Shown here: positions 17,350 to 26,261 of the stretch, piece after piece
Layout of the letters: each line of letters opens with the position of its first letter
Position numbering within the stretch: the first letter of the stretch is position 1
Assembly: GCA_002967695.1 (NCBI GenBank)
Contig: PUHN01000003.1
Location: forward strand, 83,176 to 147,175
Direction of reading: 5' to 3'
Source: Rhodobacteraceae bacterium WD3A24
GTDB lineage: Bacteria; Pseudomonadota; Alphaproteobacteria; Rhodobacterales; Rhodobacteraceae
DNA: 64,000 bases
The notes under the pieces: model-generated
What the model was told of the DNA's origin: nothing
Seen by the model: only the letters and a program-made list of their open reading frames with translations
Database searches by the model: none
Position numbers and translations under genes: made by a program

Positions 17350-18969
17350 TCACGCCTCGGGCTTGAGGCGGAAGCGCTGGATCTTACCCGTCGCGGTCTT
17401 GGGCAGGGCCTCGGTGAAAACGATGCGGCGCGGATACTTGTAAGGTGCGATCGTCGCCTTGACGTGGTCCTGCAGCATCGTGATCGTCTCGCCCGATCGC
17501 TCGGCCCCCTCAGTGAGCACCACATGCGCCTCCACGATCTGGCCGCGCGCGTCGTCGGGGGCGCCGACGACGGCGCACTCTGCCACCGCCTCATGGGCAA
17601 GCAACGCGGCCTCCACCTCTGGACCGGCAATGTTATAGCCCGATGAGAGGATCATGTCGTCGGAGCGCGCGGCGAAATGGAAATAGCCGTCCTCGTCCTG
17701 CGCGAAGGTATCCCCGGTCAGATTCCAGCCGTCGCGCACATAATCGGTCTGGCGCGGATCGTCGAGATAGCGGCACCCCGTCGGGCCGCGCACCGCCAGC
17801 CGGCCGACCTCGCCGCGCGGCAACTCGGCCATGTCCTCGCCCACGATCCGTGCCTCATAGCCGGTGACCGGCCGGCCGGTGCAGGCCGGGCGATGATCGT
17901 CGAAGCGGTTGGTGATGAAGATGTGCAGCATCTCGGTCGCCCCGATCCCGTCGAGCAGGGGCTTGCCGGTCTTGGCCATCCACTCCTCGTAGATCGGCGC
18001 GGGCAGCGTCTCGCCGGCCGAGACGGCCGCGCGCAGGCTGGCCAGATCGGCGCCCTCCTCCATCGCCCCCAGCATCACCCGGTAGGCCGTGGGCGCCGTA
18101 AAGCACACGGTCGCACGGTATTTCTCGATGATCTCGATCAGATTGCGCGGCGCGGCATTCTCCAGCAACGCCGCCGCGGCCCCGAAGCGCAGCGGAAACA
18201 CCGCCAGCCCGCCCAGCCCGAAGGTGAAGGCCAGCGGCGGCGAGCCCACGAACACGTCGTCGGGGCGCACGCCCAGAACCTCCCGGGCATAACCGTCGGC
18301 AATGATCAGGATGTCACGGTGAAAATGCATCGTGGCCTTGGGGCTGCCGGTGGTGCCGCTGGTAAAGCCCAGCAACGCCACGTCGTCGCGGCCCGTGCGC
18401 ACCGCCTCGAAGCTGACCGGCTTGTCGAGCGCGGCGCGATCGAGCTCGGCATCGTGATTGGCGGTGCCGTCGAAGCCCACGACCTTGCCGAGAAAGCGCG
18501 AGCCCTTGGCGCAGGCAACCAGATCCTCCATGAGCCGCGTATCGCACAGCGCCAGCCCGATCTCGGCTTTGTCGACGATCTTGGAAAGCTCGCCCGCGCG
18601 CAGCATCGGCATGGTGTTGACGACCACCGCGCCGGCCTTGGTCGCCGCGAGCCAGGCCGCCACCATCGCCGGGTTGTTGGCCGAGCGGATCAGCACCCGG
18701 TTGCCGGGCCGCACCCCGTAATCGGCCACCAGCGCATGGGCGAGACGGTTCGTCCAGTCGGTCAGCTCCTTGTAGCTGCGCCGCCGCCCGTTGCCGATCA
18801 GCGCCGTGTGGTCGCCGAAGCCGCGCTCGACCATGCGGTCGGTCAGTTCCACCGCCGCGTTGAGATGATCGGGATAATCGAATCCCTCCAGCAGCAGATC
18901 GGGCCATTCGTCGAACGGCGGCAGACGATCGCGGGTGAACGTGTCGACATGGGCGCTCGGTCCGAGCAT
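17350..18969 (-). CDS. 2-aminobenzoate/benzoate-CoA ligase family protein
   Basis: AMP-forming aryl-CoA ligase of 539 residues. It has the P-loop GFTSGTTGSPKATMHFHRD near residue 185, PPLAFTFGLGG, the DGIGATEMLHIFITNR adenylate-binding segment, and the C-terminal SGYNIAGPEVEAAL ... PKTATGKIQRF with the catalytic lysine. The pattern matches the benzoate / 2-aminobenzoate-CoA ligase branch. It should activate the aromatic acid that the 763-residue monooxygenase/reductase then attacks. A GGAGGAG site precedes the ATG at 18969. It is the last gene of the eight-gene operon, 70 bases after ridA. Confidence 0.88.
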   Translation of the reverse strand: MLGPSAHVDTFTRDRLPPFDEWPDLLLEGFDYPDHLNAAVELTDRMVERGFGDHTALIGNGRRRSYKELTDWTNRLAHALVADYGVRPGNRVLIRSANNPAMVAAWLAATKAGAVVVNTMPMLRAGELSKIVDKAEIGLALCDTRLMEDLVACAKGSRFLGKVVGFDGTANHDAELDRAALDKPVSFEAVRTGRDDVALLGFTSGTTGSPKATMHFHRDILIIADGYAREVLGVRPDDVFVGSPPLAFTFGLGGLAVFPLRFGAAAALLENAAPRNLIEIIEKYRATVCFTAPTAYRVMLGAMEEGADLASLRAAVSAGETLPAPIYEEWMAKTGKPLLDGIGATEMLHIFITNRFDDHRPACTGRPVTGYEARIVGEDMAELPRGEVGRLAVRGPTGCRYLDDPRQTDYVRDGWNLTGDTFAQDEDGYFHFAARSDDMILSSGYNIAGPEVEAALLAHEAVAECAVVGAPDDARGQIVEAHVVLTEGAERSGETITMLQDHVKATIAPYKYPRRIVFTEALPKTATGKIQRFRLKPEA

Positions 18970-19039
18970 GTGGTCTCCTCCCTTTTGCAGCGGCGCCGTT
19001 GTCCGGCGACTCGTCGAACTGGGCGATCCCCCGATTGTC

Positions 19040-19441
19040 TCAGTCGGGGACGACCGCGGTAGCCTCGATCTCGACCTTGGCGCGATCCTCCACCAGGGCA
19101 ACCACCTGCACCAGTGCCATCGCCGGGAAGTTGCGCCCGATCACGCGCCGATACACCTCGCCCAGCCCCTTCAGGTTGGCCAGGTATTCCTGCTTGTCGG
19201 TGACATACCAGGTCAGGCGCACCAGATGCTCGGGCCCGGCGCCGCCTTCCTCCAGCACGGCGACGATGTTGGTCAGTGTCTGCTCGACCTGTCCCAGGAA
19301 ATCGTCGGTCTCGAAGACCTGGTCGCCGGTCCAGCCGACGAGCCCGCCCAGATAAAGCGTCCGCCCCCGCGCCGCGATGCCGTTGGCATACCCCCGGGCG
19401 GGCTTCCAGTTGGCGGGGTTGAGCTGCTCGTGCATGGTCAT
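19040..19441 (-). CDS. RidA/YjgF-family protein
   Basis: Protein of 133 residues of the RidA fold, whose members form trimers and hydrolyse enamine/imine intermediates. Visible landmarks are LYLGGLVGWTG, QVEQTLTNIVAVLEEGG, RLTWYVTDKQEYL and the C-terminal FPAMALVQVVALVEDRAKVEIEATAV, where canonical RidA has an essential arginine before the VxxL segment. Here the motif reads PAMALVQV without that arginine, so it belongs to a non-canonical subgroup. In this operon it may hydrolyse the enamine from the 2-aminobenzoyl-CoA reaction (inference). It overlaps the thioesterase by four bases. Confidence 0.87.
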   Translation of the reverse strand: MTMHEQLNPANWKPARGYANGIAARGRTLYLGGLVGWTGDQVFETDDFLGQVEQTLTNIVAVLEEGGAGPEHLVRLTWYVTDKQEYLANLKGLGEVYRRVIGRNFPAMALVQVVALVEDRAKVEIEATAVVPD

Positions 19442-19866
19442 GTCGCTTTCTCCTCGATCCGTTTGCCCCGCGCGGCCTCCAGCCCTTTCCGGATTGCGGG
19501 CGGCCAGCTCTCGGCCCGGCCCTTGGCATTTACCCACACCAGGGTAAGCGTCGCCGTCAGCCGGGTCTCTCCCCCGCGACGGGCCGTGATGCGAAACTGC
19601 ACGCTCGCCCGGCCGACCCTCACGACCTCCAGCGTGAAGGTGACGACTTCGCCCAGTTCGGACGGTGCGCGGAAATCGCACTCGATATGAACGGTGGGCA
19701 CGCCGCGCCCCTCGGCCATCGAGATCCGCTCGAACGGGTAGTCGAGCACGTCGCGAAAGTAGTTCTCGACCACCGAGTTGGTCATCTCGAAATAGCGCGG
19801 GTAGAACACGATCCCGGCCGGGTCGCAGTGGTTGAACTCGATGCGGATGTCGCGCGAATACGCCAT
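19438..19866 (-). CDS. Acyl-CoA thioesterase (4HBT family)
   Basis: Hot-dog-fold thioesterase of 142 residues. The 4-hydroxybenzoyl-CoA thioesterase signature FNHCDPAGIVFYPRYFEM holds the catalytic aspartate at residue 15. It probably releases CoA from dead-end or product thioesters of the pathway. It overlaps ridA at its end and starts 2 bases before the acyl-CoA dehydrogenase stop, so it is tightly operonic. Confidence 0.9.
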   Translation of the reverse strand: MAYSRDIRIEFNHCDPAGIVFYPRYFEMTNSVVENYFRDVLDYPFERISMAEGRGVPTVHIECDFRAPSELGEVVTFTLEVVRVGRASVQFRITARRGGETRLTATLTLVWVNAKGRAESWPPAIRKGLEAARGKRIEEKAT

Positions 19867-19868
19867 GC

Positions 19869-21020
19869 TCAGCCCCCCTCGGCCGCTGCGAGCGCGGCGC
19901 GCGCGATGATGATCTTCTGCACGTCCGAGGCGCCCTCGTAGATTCGCAGGGCGCGGATCTCGCGATAGAGGCTCTCGACCATCTCGCCCGACCGCACGCC
20001 GTCGCCGCCGAATATCTGCACGGCCTGGTCGATGACGCGCTGCGCGGCCTCGGTGGCGTGGAGCTTGGCCATCGCCGCCTCGCGCGAGATGCGTTTCGCG
20101 CCCGAGTCCTTGGTCCAGGCCGCGCGATAGACCAAGAGCGCCGAGGCATCCACGTCCAGCGCCATGTCGGCCAGATGCCCCTGCACCATCTGCAGCTCCG
20201 AAAGCGGCGCGCCGAACAGCTCGCGCGAGCGGGCGCGGCCCATGGCCTCGTCCAGCGCCCGGCGGGCAAAGCCCAGCGCCGCCGCCCCGACCGAGGAGCG
20301 GAACACGTCCAGCACCGACATGGCGATCTTGAAGCCCTCGCCGGGGCGGCCGATCATCGCGTCGGCAGGCAGGCGGATGTCGTTGAAGCGCAGATGCGCC
20401 AAGGGGTGCGGGGCGATCACGTCGATGCGCTCGACGATCTCCAGCCCCGGCGTGTCGGCGGGCAGCAGGAAGGCCGAAAGCCCCTTGGCCCCCAGCGCCT
20501 CGCCCGTGCGGGCGAAGACGATGTAGAGATCGGCGATGCCGCCGTTGGAGATATAGGTCTTCTCCCCGTTCAGGCGGAAGCCTTCGCCGTCGCGCTCGGC
20601 GGTCGTGGCGATGTTGGCCACGTCCGAGCCGCTTGCCGGCTCGGTCAGCGCGAAAGCCGCGATCGCCTCGCCCGCCCGCGTACGCTCCAGCCATTCGCGC
20701 TGTGCGGGGCTGCCGAAGAGGCTCACGGCCCCCATGCCCAGCCCCTGCATCGCGAAGGAGAAGTCCGCCAGCCCGTCATGGCGCGCCAGCGTCTCACGGA
20801 TCAGGCACAGCGTGCGCACATCCAGCGTCTCGCCTTCGCCCGCGCCGGAGTGGCGCAGCCACCCGTCGGCGCCGAGCCTTGCCACCAGCCCGCGACAGGC
20901 CGCATCCACATCCCCGTGGTCGACCGGAAGGTTCGCCGCCGCCCAGGCGTCGAGCTCCTCGGCCAGCCGCTTGTGGCGCGCCTCGAAAAACGGCCACTCC
21001 AGAAAGCTCCTGTCCGCCAT
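19869..21020 (-). CDS. Acyl-CoA dehydrogenase
   Basis: Flavoenzyme of 383 residues of classic acyl-CoA dehydrogenase length. It has [23 protein letters not shown] near residue 123, the [22 protein letters not shown] segment, and the C-terminal [41 protein letters not shown] with the catalytic glutamate in YEG. It carries out the dehydrogenation in the beta-oxidation-like steps after ring reduction, or oxidises a related alicyclic acyl-CoA. It is separated from the upstream enoyl-CoA hydratase by 66 bases that contain a GC-rich hairpin repeat. Confidence 0.93.
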   Translation of the reverse strand: MADRSFLEWPFFEARHKRLAEELDAWAAANLPVDHGDVDAACRGLVARLGADGWLRHSGAGEGETLDVRTLCLIRETLARHDGLADFSFAMQGLGMGAVSLFGSPAQREWLERTRAGEAIAAFALTEPASGSDVANIATTAERDGEGFRLNGEKTYISNGGIADLYIVFARTGEALGAKGLSAFLLPADTPGLEIVERIDVIAPHPLAHLRFNDIRLPADAMIGRPGEGFKIAMSVLDVFRSSVGAAALGFARRALDEAMGRARSRELFGAPLSELQMVQGHLADMALDVDASALLVYRAAWTKDSGAKRISREAAMAKLHATEAAQRVIDQAVQIFGGDGVRSGEMVESLYREIRALRIYEGASDVQKIIIARAALAAAEGG

Positions 21021-21040
21021 GCGTCCTGCCCTTCACCTTC

Positions 21041-21079
21041 GCTCAAATATCCCCGGGGTCCGGGGGCAGCGCCCCCGGC
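21041..21079. repeat. GC-rich intergenic hairpin repeat
   Basis: The gap between two operon genes contains CAAATATCCCCGGGG followed by an 8-bp perfect stem (21060-21067 with 21071-21078, loop AGC). It resembles a repeat I remember as frequent between genes of Rhodobacterales. Only one copy is evident in this window, so the repeat status rests on memory. Confidence 0.5.
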
Positions 21080-21086
21080 GCGGGCC

Positions 21087-21896
21087 TCAATCGCCCTCGA
21101 AAACCGGTTTCTCCCCAGCGACGAAGGCGCGATAGGCGCGCTCGAAATCGGCGGTCTGCATGCAGATCGCCTGCGCCTGCGCCTCGGCCTCGATCGCCTG
21201 GTCGAGCCCCATCGCCCATTCCTGATTGAGCTGGGTCTTGGTGATTCCGTGGGCGAAATTGGGCCCCGCCGCGATCCTGCCGGCCAGCTTGAGGGCCTCG
21301 CCCTCGAGCGCGTCGGCAGGGTGCAGGGCGTTGTAGAAGCCCCAGTCGAGCCCCTCCTGCGCGGTCATCACCCGCCCGGTATAGAGCAGCTCCGCCGCGC
21401 GGCCCTGCCCGATGATGCGCGGCAGCATCGCGCAGGCGCCCATGTCGCAGCCCGCAAGGCCGACCTTGGTGAACAGGAAGGCCGTCTTGGCCTCGGGCGT
21501 GGCCATCCGCATGTCCGAGGCCATCGCGATGATCGCCCCCGCGCCCACGGCGACGCCATCGACGGCCGAGATCACGGGCGTCTGGCAGTGGATCATCGCC
21601 TTGACCAGATCGCCCGTCATCCTAGTGAAGGCCAGAAGCTCCTTCATGCTCATCTTCGTGAGCGGGCCGATGATGTCGTGCACGTCCCCGCCCGAGCAGA
21701 AATTGCCCCCGTTGGGCGCGACGACGACCGCGTTGACGTCCTCGGCACCGGGTAGGGCGCGGAACCAGTCGCGCAGTTCGGCGTAGGACTCGAAGGTCAG
21801 CGGGTTCTTTCGGTCGGGCCGGTCGAGCCGGATGACGGCGATGTCGCCCTGCATCTCGAGGCGGAAATGTTCGGTCGCTTGGTCGGCGATCTTCAT
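21087..21896 (-). CDS. Enoyl-CoA hydratase/isomerase family protein
   Basis: Crotonase-fold protein of 269 residues. The oxyanion-hole segments are [13 protein letters not shown] (about residues 66-78) and [22 protein letters not shown] (about 111-132), and [20 protein letters not shown] follows. It likely hydrates an unsaturated or ring-derived acyl-CoA in the aromatic route. The ATG at 21896 overlaps the marR stop by four bases. Confidence 0.9.
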   Translation of the reverse strand: MKIADQATEHFRLEMQGDIAVIRLDRPDRKNPLTFESYAELRDWFRALPGAEDVNAVVVAPNGGNFCSGGDVHDIIGPLTKMSMKELLAFTRMTGDLVKAMIHCQTPVISAVDGVAVGAGAIIAMASDMRMATPEAKTAFLFTKVGLAGCDMGACAMLPRIIGQGRAAELLYTGRVMTAQEGLDWGFYNALHPADALEGEALKLAGRIAAGPNFAHGITKTQLNQEWAMGLDQAIEAEAQAQAICMQTADFERAYRAFVAGEKPVFEGD

Positions 21897-22432
21897 CGGT
21901 CGTCGCTCTCCTGATACTTCAGCCGGGCCTCGAGCCCGTCGGTGATGCGCTCCAGCGTGCGGCCCATCTCGGCCGCCTCCTCGGCAGGCAGATGCGCCAG
22001 CATGCGGTCGATCCACGCCTCGTGGGCGGCGGCCTGCTCGGCGAAGTGGTCGCGGCCCTTCGCGGTCAGCCGCACCATGGTCGCGCGCCGGTCGCCGGGG
22101 ACGGGCACGCGCTCGACCAGCCCCTCGGCAACGAGCCGCTCGATGATGCCAGTGACGTTGCCGTTCGAGACCTTGAGCACCCCCGAAAGCGCGCTCATGC
22201 GCAGCCCGTCGCGGTGGCGGTCGAGCGCGGCCAGCACGTCGAAGCGCGGCAGCGTGGTGTCATGCTCGCGCCTGAGCTTCTCGCGCAGCTCCGCCTCGAT
22301 CAGCTTGGAGGTCTTCAGCAGCCGCAGCCAGACGCGCAGCCGCGCCTTGGAGCCGGCCTCGTCGGCACCCGGCACCACCGCGGCGGCGGGGTCGGCGTCC
22401 TCGCCGCTCGTCCGCGTCTCCGGCCAGCTCAT
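21893..22432 (-). CDS. MarR-family transcriptional regulator
   Basis: Regulator of 179 residues with a MarR winged helix-turn-helix ([50 protein letters not shown], about residues 80-130) and a 30-residue acidic N-terminal extension. It is embedded in the operon with ATGA overlaps on both sides, a common layout for aryl-CoA-responsive repressors that control their own operon. The operator is probably the AT-rich palindrome upstream of the first gene (25517-25542). Confidence 0.9.
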   Translation of the reverse strand: MSWPETRTSGEDADPAAAVVPGADEAGSKARLRVWLRLLKTSKLIEAELREKLRREHDTTLPRFDVLAALDRHRDGLRMSALSGVLKVSNGNVTGIIERLVAEGLVERVPVPGDRRATMVRLTAKGRDHFAEQAAAHEAWIDRMLAHLPAEEAAEMGRTLERITDGLEARLKYQESDDR

Positions 22433-23169
22433 ACCTCGCCCCCCGAAATGGCGATCGCCTGCCCGTTGACCGCGTCCGAGCCCGGCCCGCAGAGCCACAG
22501 CGCGGCGGCCGTCACCTCGGCGGGCTGCACAAGCCGCCCCTGCGGATTCGAGGCCGTCAGCGCCCCAAGGGCGTCGTCGCGGCTCTTGTCGGTCTTGTCC
22601 ACGATATTGGCGATCGACCGCTCCGTCATCTCGGTGTCGAGGAAACCGGGGCAGAGCGCGTTCACCGTGATTCCCTTGCGCGCCGTCTCCAGCGCGAGCG
22701 AGCGCGTCAGCCCCACCACGCCGTGCTTGGAGGCGGCATAGGCGGCTGCATAGGCGTAGCCCTTCAGCCCGGCGGTCGAGGCGACCGAGATCAGCCGCCC
22801 CCACCCGTTCATCTGGCGCAGCCCCGCGCGCAGCGTCAGGAACACGCCGGTCAGGTTGACCGCCATCATCGCGTTCCACTGGTCCAGCGTGGTGCGCGCC
22901 AGCGGGGCGCTTTCGGCGGTGCCGGCATTGGCGATGACGATGTCCACCGGACCCGCGGCCTCGAACAGGGCGTCGACCGAGGCCTCGTCGCCCACATCCG
23001 CCGTCAGCGGGCGAATGCCCGACCGGCCCTCGGCCACGGCCTCCAGCGGCCCGGCGCGCCGGCCGGCGATCACCACCTCGGCGCCGGCGGCCGCGAGGCC
23101 GCGGGCGAGGTCGGCGCCCGTGCCGGTGCCGCCGCCGGTGATCAGCGCGCGCTTGCCCTCCAGCGTCAT
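22429..23169 (-). CDS. Short-chain dehydrogenase/reductase
   Basis: NAD(P)-dependent oxidoreductase of 246 residues. It has TGGGTGTG at residues 11-18, NAGTAE near residue 82, the catalytic YAASKHG near residue 150, and PGFLDTEMT. It likely acts on a hydroxyacyl-CoA formed after ring reduction and hydration. It overlaps the monooxygenase/reductase stop and the marR start by four bases each. Confidence 0.9.
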   Translation of the reverse strand: MTLEGKRALITGGGTGTGADLARGLAAAGAEVVIAGRRAGPLEAVAEGRSGIRPLTADVGDEASVDALFEAAGPVDIVIANAGTAESAPLARTTLDQWNAMMAVNLTGVFLTLRAGLRQMNGWGRLISVASTAGLKGYAYAAAYAASKHGVVGLTRSLALETARKGITVNALCPGFLDTEMTERSIANIVDKTDKSRDDALGALTASNPQGRLVQPAEVTAAALWLCGPGSDAVNGQAIAISGGEV

Positions 23170-25457
23170 GCCCGGATCGCCTCGCCGGCGCGCTCGGCCA
23201 GCCGGCGGGCCTGGTCGCGGCCGGGCAGGTAGGGATCGGGCCATGCGGTCTCCTCGTCGCCCAGGGCGACGGCCGAGTGCAGCGTCCAGTAGGGGTCGGC
23301 CAGGTGGGGTCGCGCCAGGCAGACCAGGTCGGCCCGGCCCGCCATCAGGATCGAGTTGACGTGGTCCATCTCGTAGATGTTGCCCACCGCCATCGTCGGG
23401 AGGTGCCCGTCATTGCGGATGCGGTCGGAAAACGGTGTCTGGAACATGCGGCCATAGACCGGCTTTGCCTGCGTCGAGGTCTGCCCGGCGGACACGTCGA
23501 TGATGTCGGCCCCGGCCTGGCGGAACATGGCGGCGATCTCGACCGCCTCCTCTGGCGTCACGCCGTCGTCGCCGGCCCAGTCATTGGCCGAGATGCGCAC
23601 CGACATCGGCTTTTCGGCCGGCCATGCCTCGCGCATCGCGCGGAACACCTCCAGCGGGTAGCGCATCCGGTTCTCGAGGCTGCCGCCGTATTCGTCCTCG
23701 CGGATGTTGGACAGCGGCGAGATGAAGGACGAGATCAGGTAGCCGTGCGCGGCGTGCAGCTCGATCATGTCGAAGCCGGCGCGCTCGGACATCCTCGTGG
23801 CCTCGACGAACTCCTCGCGCACCGCGTCCATGTCGGCGCGGTCCATCGCCTTGGGCACCTGGTTGCGCTCGGACCACGGGATGGCCGAGGCCGAGATAAG
23901 CGGCCAGTTGCCCTCCTTTAGGGGGGCGTCCATCTCTTCCCAGCCAAGCTGGGTCGAGCCCTTGCGCCCCGAATGTCCGATCTGGCAGCAGATCCGCGCG
24001 CGGCTCTCGTCATGGATGAAGTCGACGATGCGCTTCCAGGCCGCCTCGTGCTCGGGCGCATACAGGCCCGGGCAGCCCGGCGTGATCCGGCCCTCGGGGC
24101 TGACACAGGTCATCTCGGTATAGACCAGTCCGGCGCCGCCCTTCGCGCGTTCGCCCAGATGGACGAGATGCCAGTCCGTCGGGCAGCCGTCCACGGCCTT
24201 GTACTGCGCCATGGGCGAGACCACGACGCGGTTCTCGACCTCCATCTCGCGCAGCTTGTAGGGGGCGAACATCGGCGCGCGCACGCTGGCATTGGCCGAG
24301 CGGCCCGCCTGCGTCTGGAACCAGCGCTCGGCCGATTCCAGCCATTCGGGGTCACGCATGCGCAGGTTCTCGTGGCTGATCCGCTGCGAACGGGTCAGAA
24401 GCGAGTAGTTGAACTGCACCGGGTCCAGGTCGAGATAGCGCTCGACCTCCTCGAACCACTCGGTCGAGTTGCGCGCCGCCGACTGCAGGCGCAGCACGTC
24501 GAGGCGGCGCTCTTCCTGATACCGCTGGAAGGCGGTCTGCTTGTCCTTCTCGCTGTGGAGGTACTCGGCCAGGGCGATGGCGCTTTCCATCCCCAGCTTG
24601 GAGCCCGAGCCGATCGAGAAATGCGCGGTCGCCGAGGCGTCGCCCAGCAGCACGAGGTTCTCGTGATACCACTTCTCGCACAGGACGCGGGGGAAGCTCA
24701 GCCAGGCCGAACCGCGGACATGGTTGGCGTTGGACATCAGCTTGTGCCCGCCAAGATGGTCGGCGAAGATGCGCTCGCAGACGGCGCTGTTCTCCTCCTT
24801 GCTCATGTGCTCGAAGCCGAACGCGTCATACGTCTCGGGGCCGCACTCGACGATGAAGGTCGCGGTGTCGTCGTCGAACTGGTAGGCGTGCGCCCAGACC
24901 CAGCCGTGCTCGGTCTTCTCGAAGATGAAGGTGAAGGCGTCGTCGAATTTCTGGTGGGTGCCCAGCCAGACGAACTTGTTGCGCCGCACGTCGATCTCGG
25001 GGCGGAAGTGCTCGGCGAACTCGCTGCGGACCCTGGAGTTGAGCCCGTCGGCGGCCACGACAAGGTCGTAGTCGCGCATGTATTGCCGGGTATCGCCGGC
25101 CTCGGTCTCGAACTGCAGGTCAACGCCCAGCTCGCGCGCCCGGTTCTGCAGATCCAGCAGCAGCTGCTTGCGCCCGATCCCGCAGAAGCCATGCCCGGTC
25201 GAGACCGTCCGCACGCCCTTGTGGATGACGGCGATGTCGTCCCAGTAGGCGAAATGCGAGCGGATCAGCGCCTCGCTTTCGGCGTCGTTGGCGCGCATGT
25301 TGTCGAGTGTCTCGTCCGACAGCACGACGCCCCAGCCGAACGTGTCGTCGGGGCGGTTGCGCTCGATCACCGTGATCTCGTTGGCGGGGTCGCGCAGCTT
25401 CATCGAGATCGCGAAGTACAGGCCGGCGGGGCCGCCGCCGATAACCAGTGCCTTCAT
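23166..25457 (-). CDS. Fused FAD monooxygenase / old-yellow-enzyme reductase (2-aminobenzoyl-CoA or salicylyl-CoA type)
   Basis: Two-domain enzyme of 763 residues. Residues 1 to about 380 are a class A flavin monooxygenase (FAD motif GGGPAG at 7-12, the [15 protein letters not shown] region, and [24 protein letters not shown]). Residues about 395-740 are an old-yellow-enzyme FMN reductase ([19 protein letters not shown], the active-site stretch [31 protein letters not shown]). This fusion is known from 2-aminobenzoyl-CoA monooxygenase/reductase of Azoarcus and from salicylyl-CoA 5-hydroxylase annotations; it hydroxylates and then reduces the ring of an aryl-CoA. With the neighbouring 2-aminobenzoate-type ligase and RidA protein I favour the anthranilate route. 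It is the first gene of the operon. Confidence 0.92.
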   Translation of the reverse strand: MKALVIGGGPAGLYFAISMKLRDPANEITVIERNRPDDTFGWGVVLSDETLDNMRANDAESEALIRSHFAYWDDIAVIHKGVRTVSTGHGFCGIGRKQLLLDLQNRARELGVDLQFETEAGDTRQYMRDYDLVVAADGLNSRVRSEFAEHFRPEIDVRRNKFVWLGTHQKFDDAFTFIFEKTEHGWVWAHAYQFDDDTATFIVECGPETYDAFGFEHMSKEENSAVCERIFADHLGGHKLMSNANHVRGSAWLSFPRVLCEKWYHENLVLLGDASATAHFSIGSGSKLGMESAIALAEYLHSEKDKQTAFQRYQEERRLDVLRLQSAARNSTEWFEEVERYLDLDPVQFNYSLLTRSQRISHENLRMRDPEWLESAERWFQTQAGRSANASVRAPMFAPYKLREMEVENRVVVSPMAQYKAVDGCPTDWHLVHLGERAKGGAGLVYTEMTCVSPEGRITPGCPGLYAPEHEAAWKRIVDFIHDESRARICCQIGHSGRKGSTQLGWEEMDAPLKEGNWPLISASAIPWSERNQVPKAMDRADMDAVREEFVEATRMSERAGFDMIELHAAHGYLISSFISPLSNIREDEYGGSLENRMRYPLEVFRAMREAWPAEKPMSVRISANDWAGDDGVTPEEAVEIAAMFRQAGADIIDVSAGQTSTQAKPVYGRMFQTPFSDRIRNDGHLPTMAVGNIYEMDHVNSILMAGRADLVCLARPHLADPYWTLHSAVALGDEETAWPDPYLPGRDQARRLAERAGEAIRA

Positions 25458-25516
25458 CGTGAGGTCCTCCCCAACACATGGATTCGGGGGAAAGGATGCC
25501 AGCGGCCCGGAAATGT

Positions 25517-25542
25517 TTCAAGGTTAAAATTTCAGGCTTGAA
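25517..25542. promoter_or_regulatory. Candidate operator upstream of the aryl-CoA operon
   Basis: Inverted repeat TTCAAG (25517-25522) / CTTGAA (25537-25542) around an unusually AT-rich core (GTTAAAATTTCAGG), 60 bases before the ATG of the first operon gene. This fits a MarR operator. Binding is inferred. Confidence 0.45.
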
Positions 25543-25594
25543 GTATCCCGGCCACCCCTGCCCCGCCGGCGAACCCGTGCTCTGGCGTGCGAGC

Positions 25595-26173
25595 TCAGGC
25601 GCGCGGGTTGTAGTCGATGCAAAGCGCCGCGAGTTCTTCGCCCAGCAGCGACGCTTCCGCGCAGTGGCAATAGCCCGTGCTCGTGCCGCCCTCGAAATAT
25701 GTGCAGTCGTTGCACGAGCCGAATACCGGCGCCGCGCGTGCCGCGGCGAGTTCGGAGGTGGCGGTGCGCAGCGTGTCGAGAAATCGTGAGGCCTCGCCCG
25801 ACGGAAGCTCACGTAACACGCGCGCAAGGGCGGCAAGGGGATCGTCAGCCAGCTTGGCCCGGCCAGCCTCGGTTACCTCGAAACGCGCGCTGCGACGGTC
25901 GGTATCGCTGGCATGGCGTTCCAGCAGGCCCAGCGCCACCAGCGATTTCACCGTCTGTGACGCCGTCCCGCGCGTTGTGGCATGGAATTCCGAAAAGGCC
26001 GACGGTGTCCGCGAGGCCCGGTTGGCCCGCGCGAAATAGCGCAGTGCCGTCCACTGCGCGGGTGTGAGATCCTGCGTGTCCGGGCCGCCCTGTGCCAGCC
26101 GCGCCAGATGCACCAACAACTCGGCAGCCGCCTGGGCGCTATCCTCCGACATTTGGCAAGGCCCTTGTGTCAT
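25595..26173 (-). CDS. MarR-type regulator with cysteine-rich C-terminal tail
   Basis: Protein of 192 residues. A winged-helix domain (LTPAQWTALRYFARA; TRGTASQTVKSLVALGLLERHASDTDRRSARFEVTEAG) is followed by a tail of about 45 residues with five cysteines: SCNDCTYFEG, then YCHCAEASLL, then LCIDYNP. The C-x2-C ... C-x-C ... C spacing suggests metal or Fe-S binding or thiol sensing, which is unusual for MarR proteins. The ATG at 26152 is an alternative start. It is divergent from the rpoH-like gene and could control it or the sigma-70 promoter between them (inference). Confidence 0.82.
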   Translation of the reverse strand: MTQGPCQMSEDSAQAAAELLVHLARLAQGGPDTQDLTPAQWTALRYFARANRASRTPSAFSEFHATTRGTASQTVKSLVALGLLERHASDTDRRSARFEVTEAGRAKLADDPLAALARVLRELPSGEASRFLDTLRTATSELAAARAAPVFGSCNDCTYFEGGTSTGYCHCAEASLLGEELAALCIDYNPRA

Positions 26174-26201
26174 GGCAATCAAGTATCGTTTCGCTATCAG
26201 T

Positions 26202-26230
26202 TTGACAAGACCCCGTGGAAAATGTAATAG
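26202..26230 (+). promoter_or_regulatory. Sigma-70 promoter of the rpoH-family gene
   Basis: Perfect -35 TTGACA (26202-26207), a 17-base spacer and the near-consensus -10 TAATAG (26225-26230), ending 31 bases before the rpoH-like ATG. It is the best promoter match in the window. Confidence 0.75.
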
Positions 26231-26261
26231 CGATGCGAAATCTCTTTGCCGGGGCCTTGCC

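Noticed and set aside
17305..17646. Plus-strand frame of 113 residues at the 3' end of the CoA ligase gene
   Set aside because: Antisense shadow with no ribosome-binding site or domain.
23973..25541. A 522-residue plus-strand open frame opposite the monooxygenase/reductase
   Set aside because: Low-complexity His/Ala/Arg/Val-rich translation without domains; it is a shadow of the real gene on the other strand.
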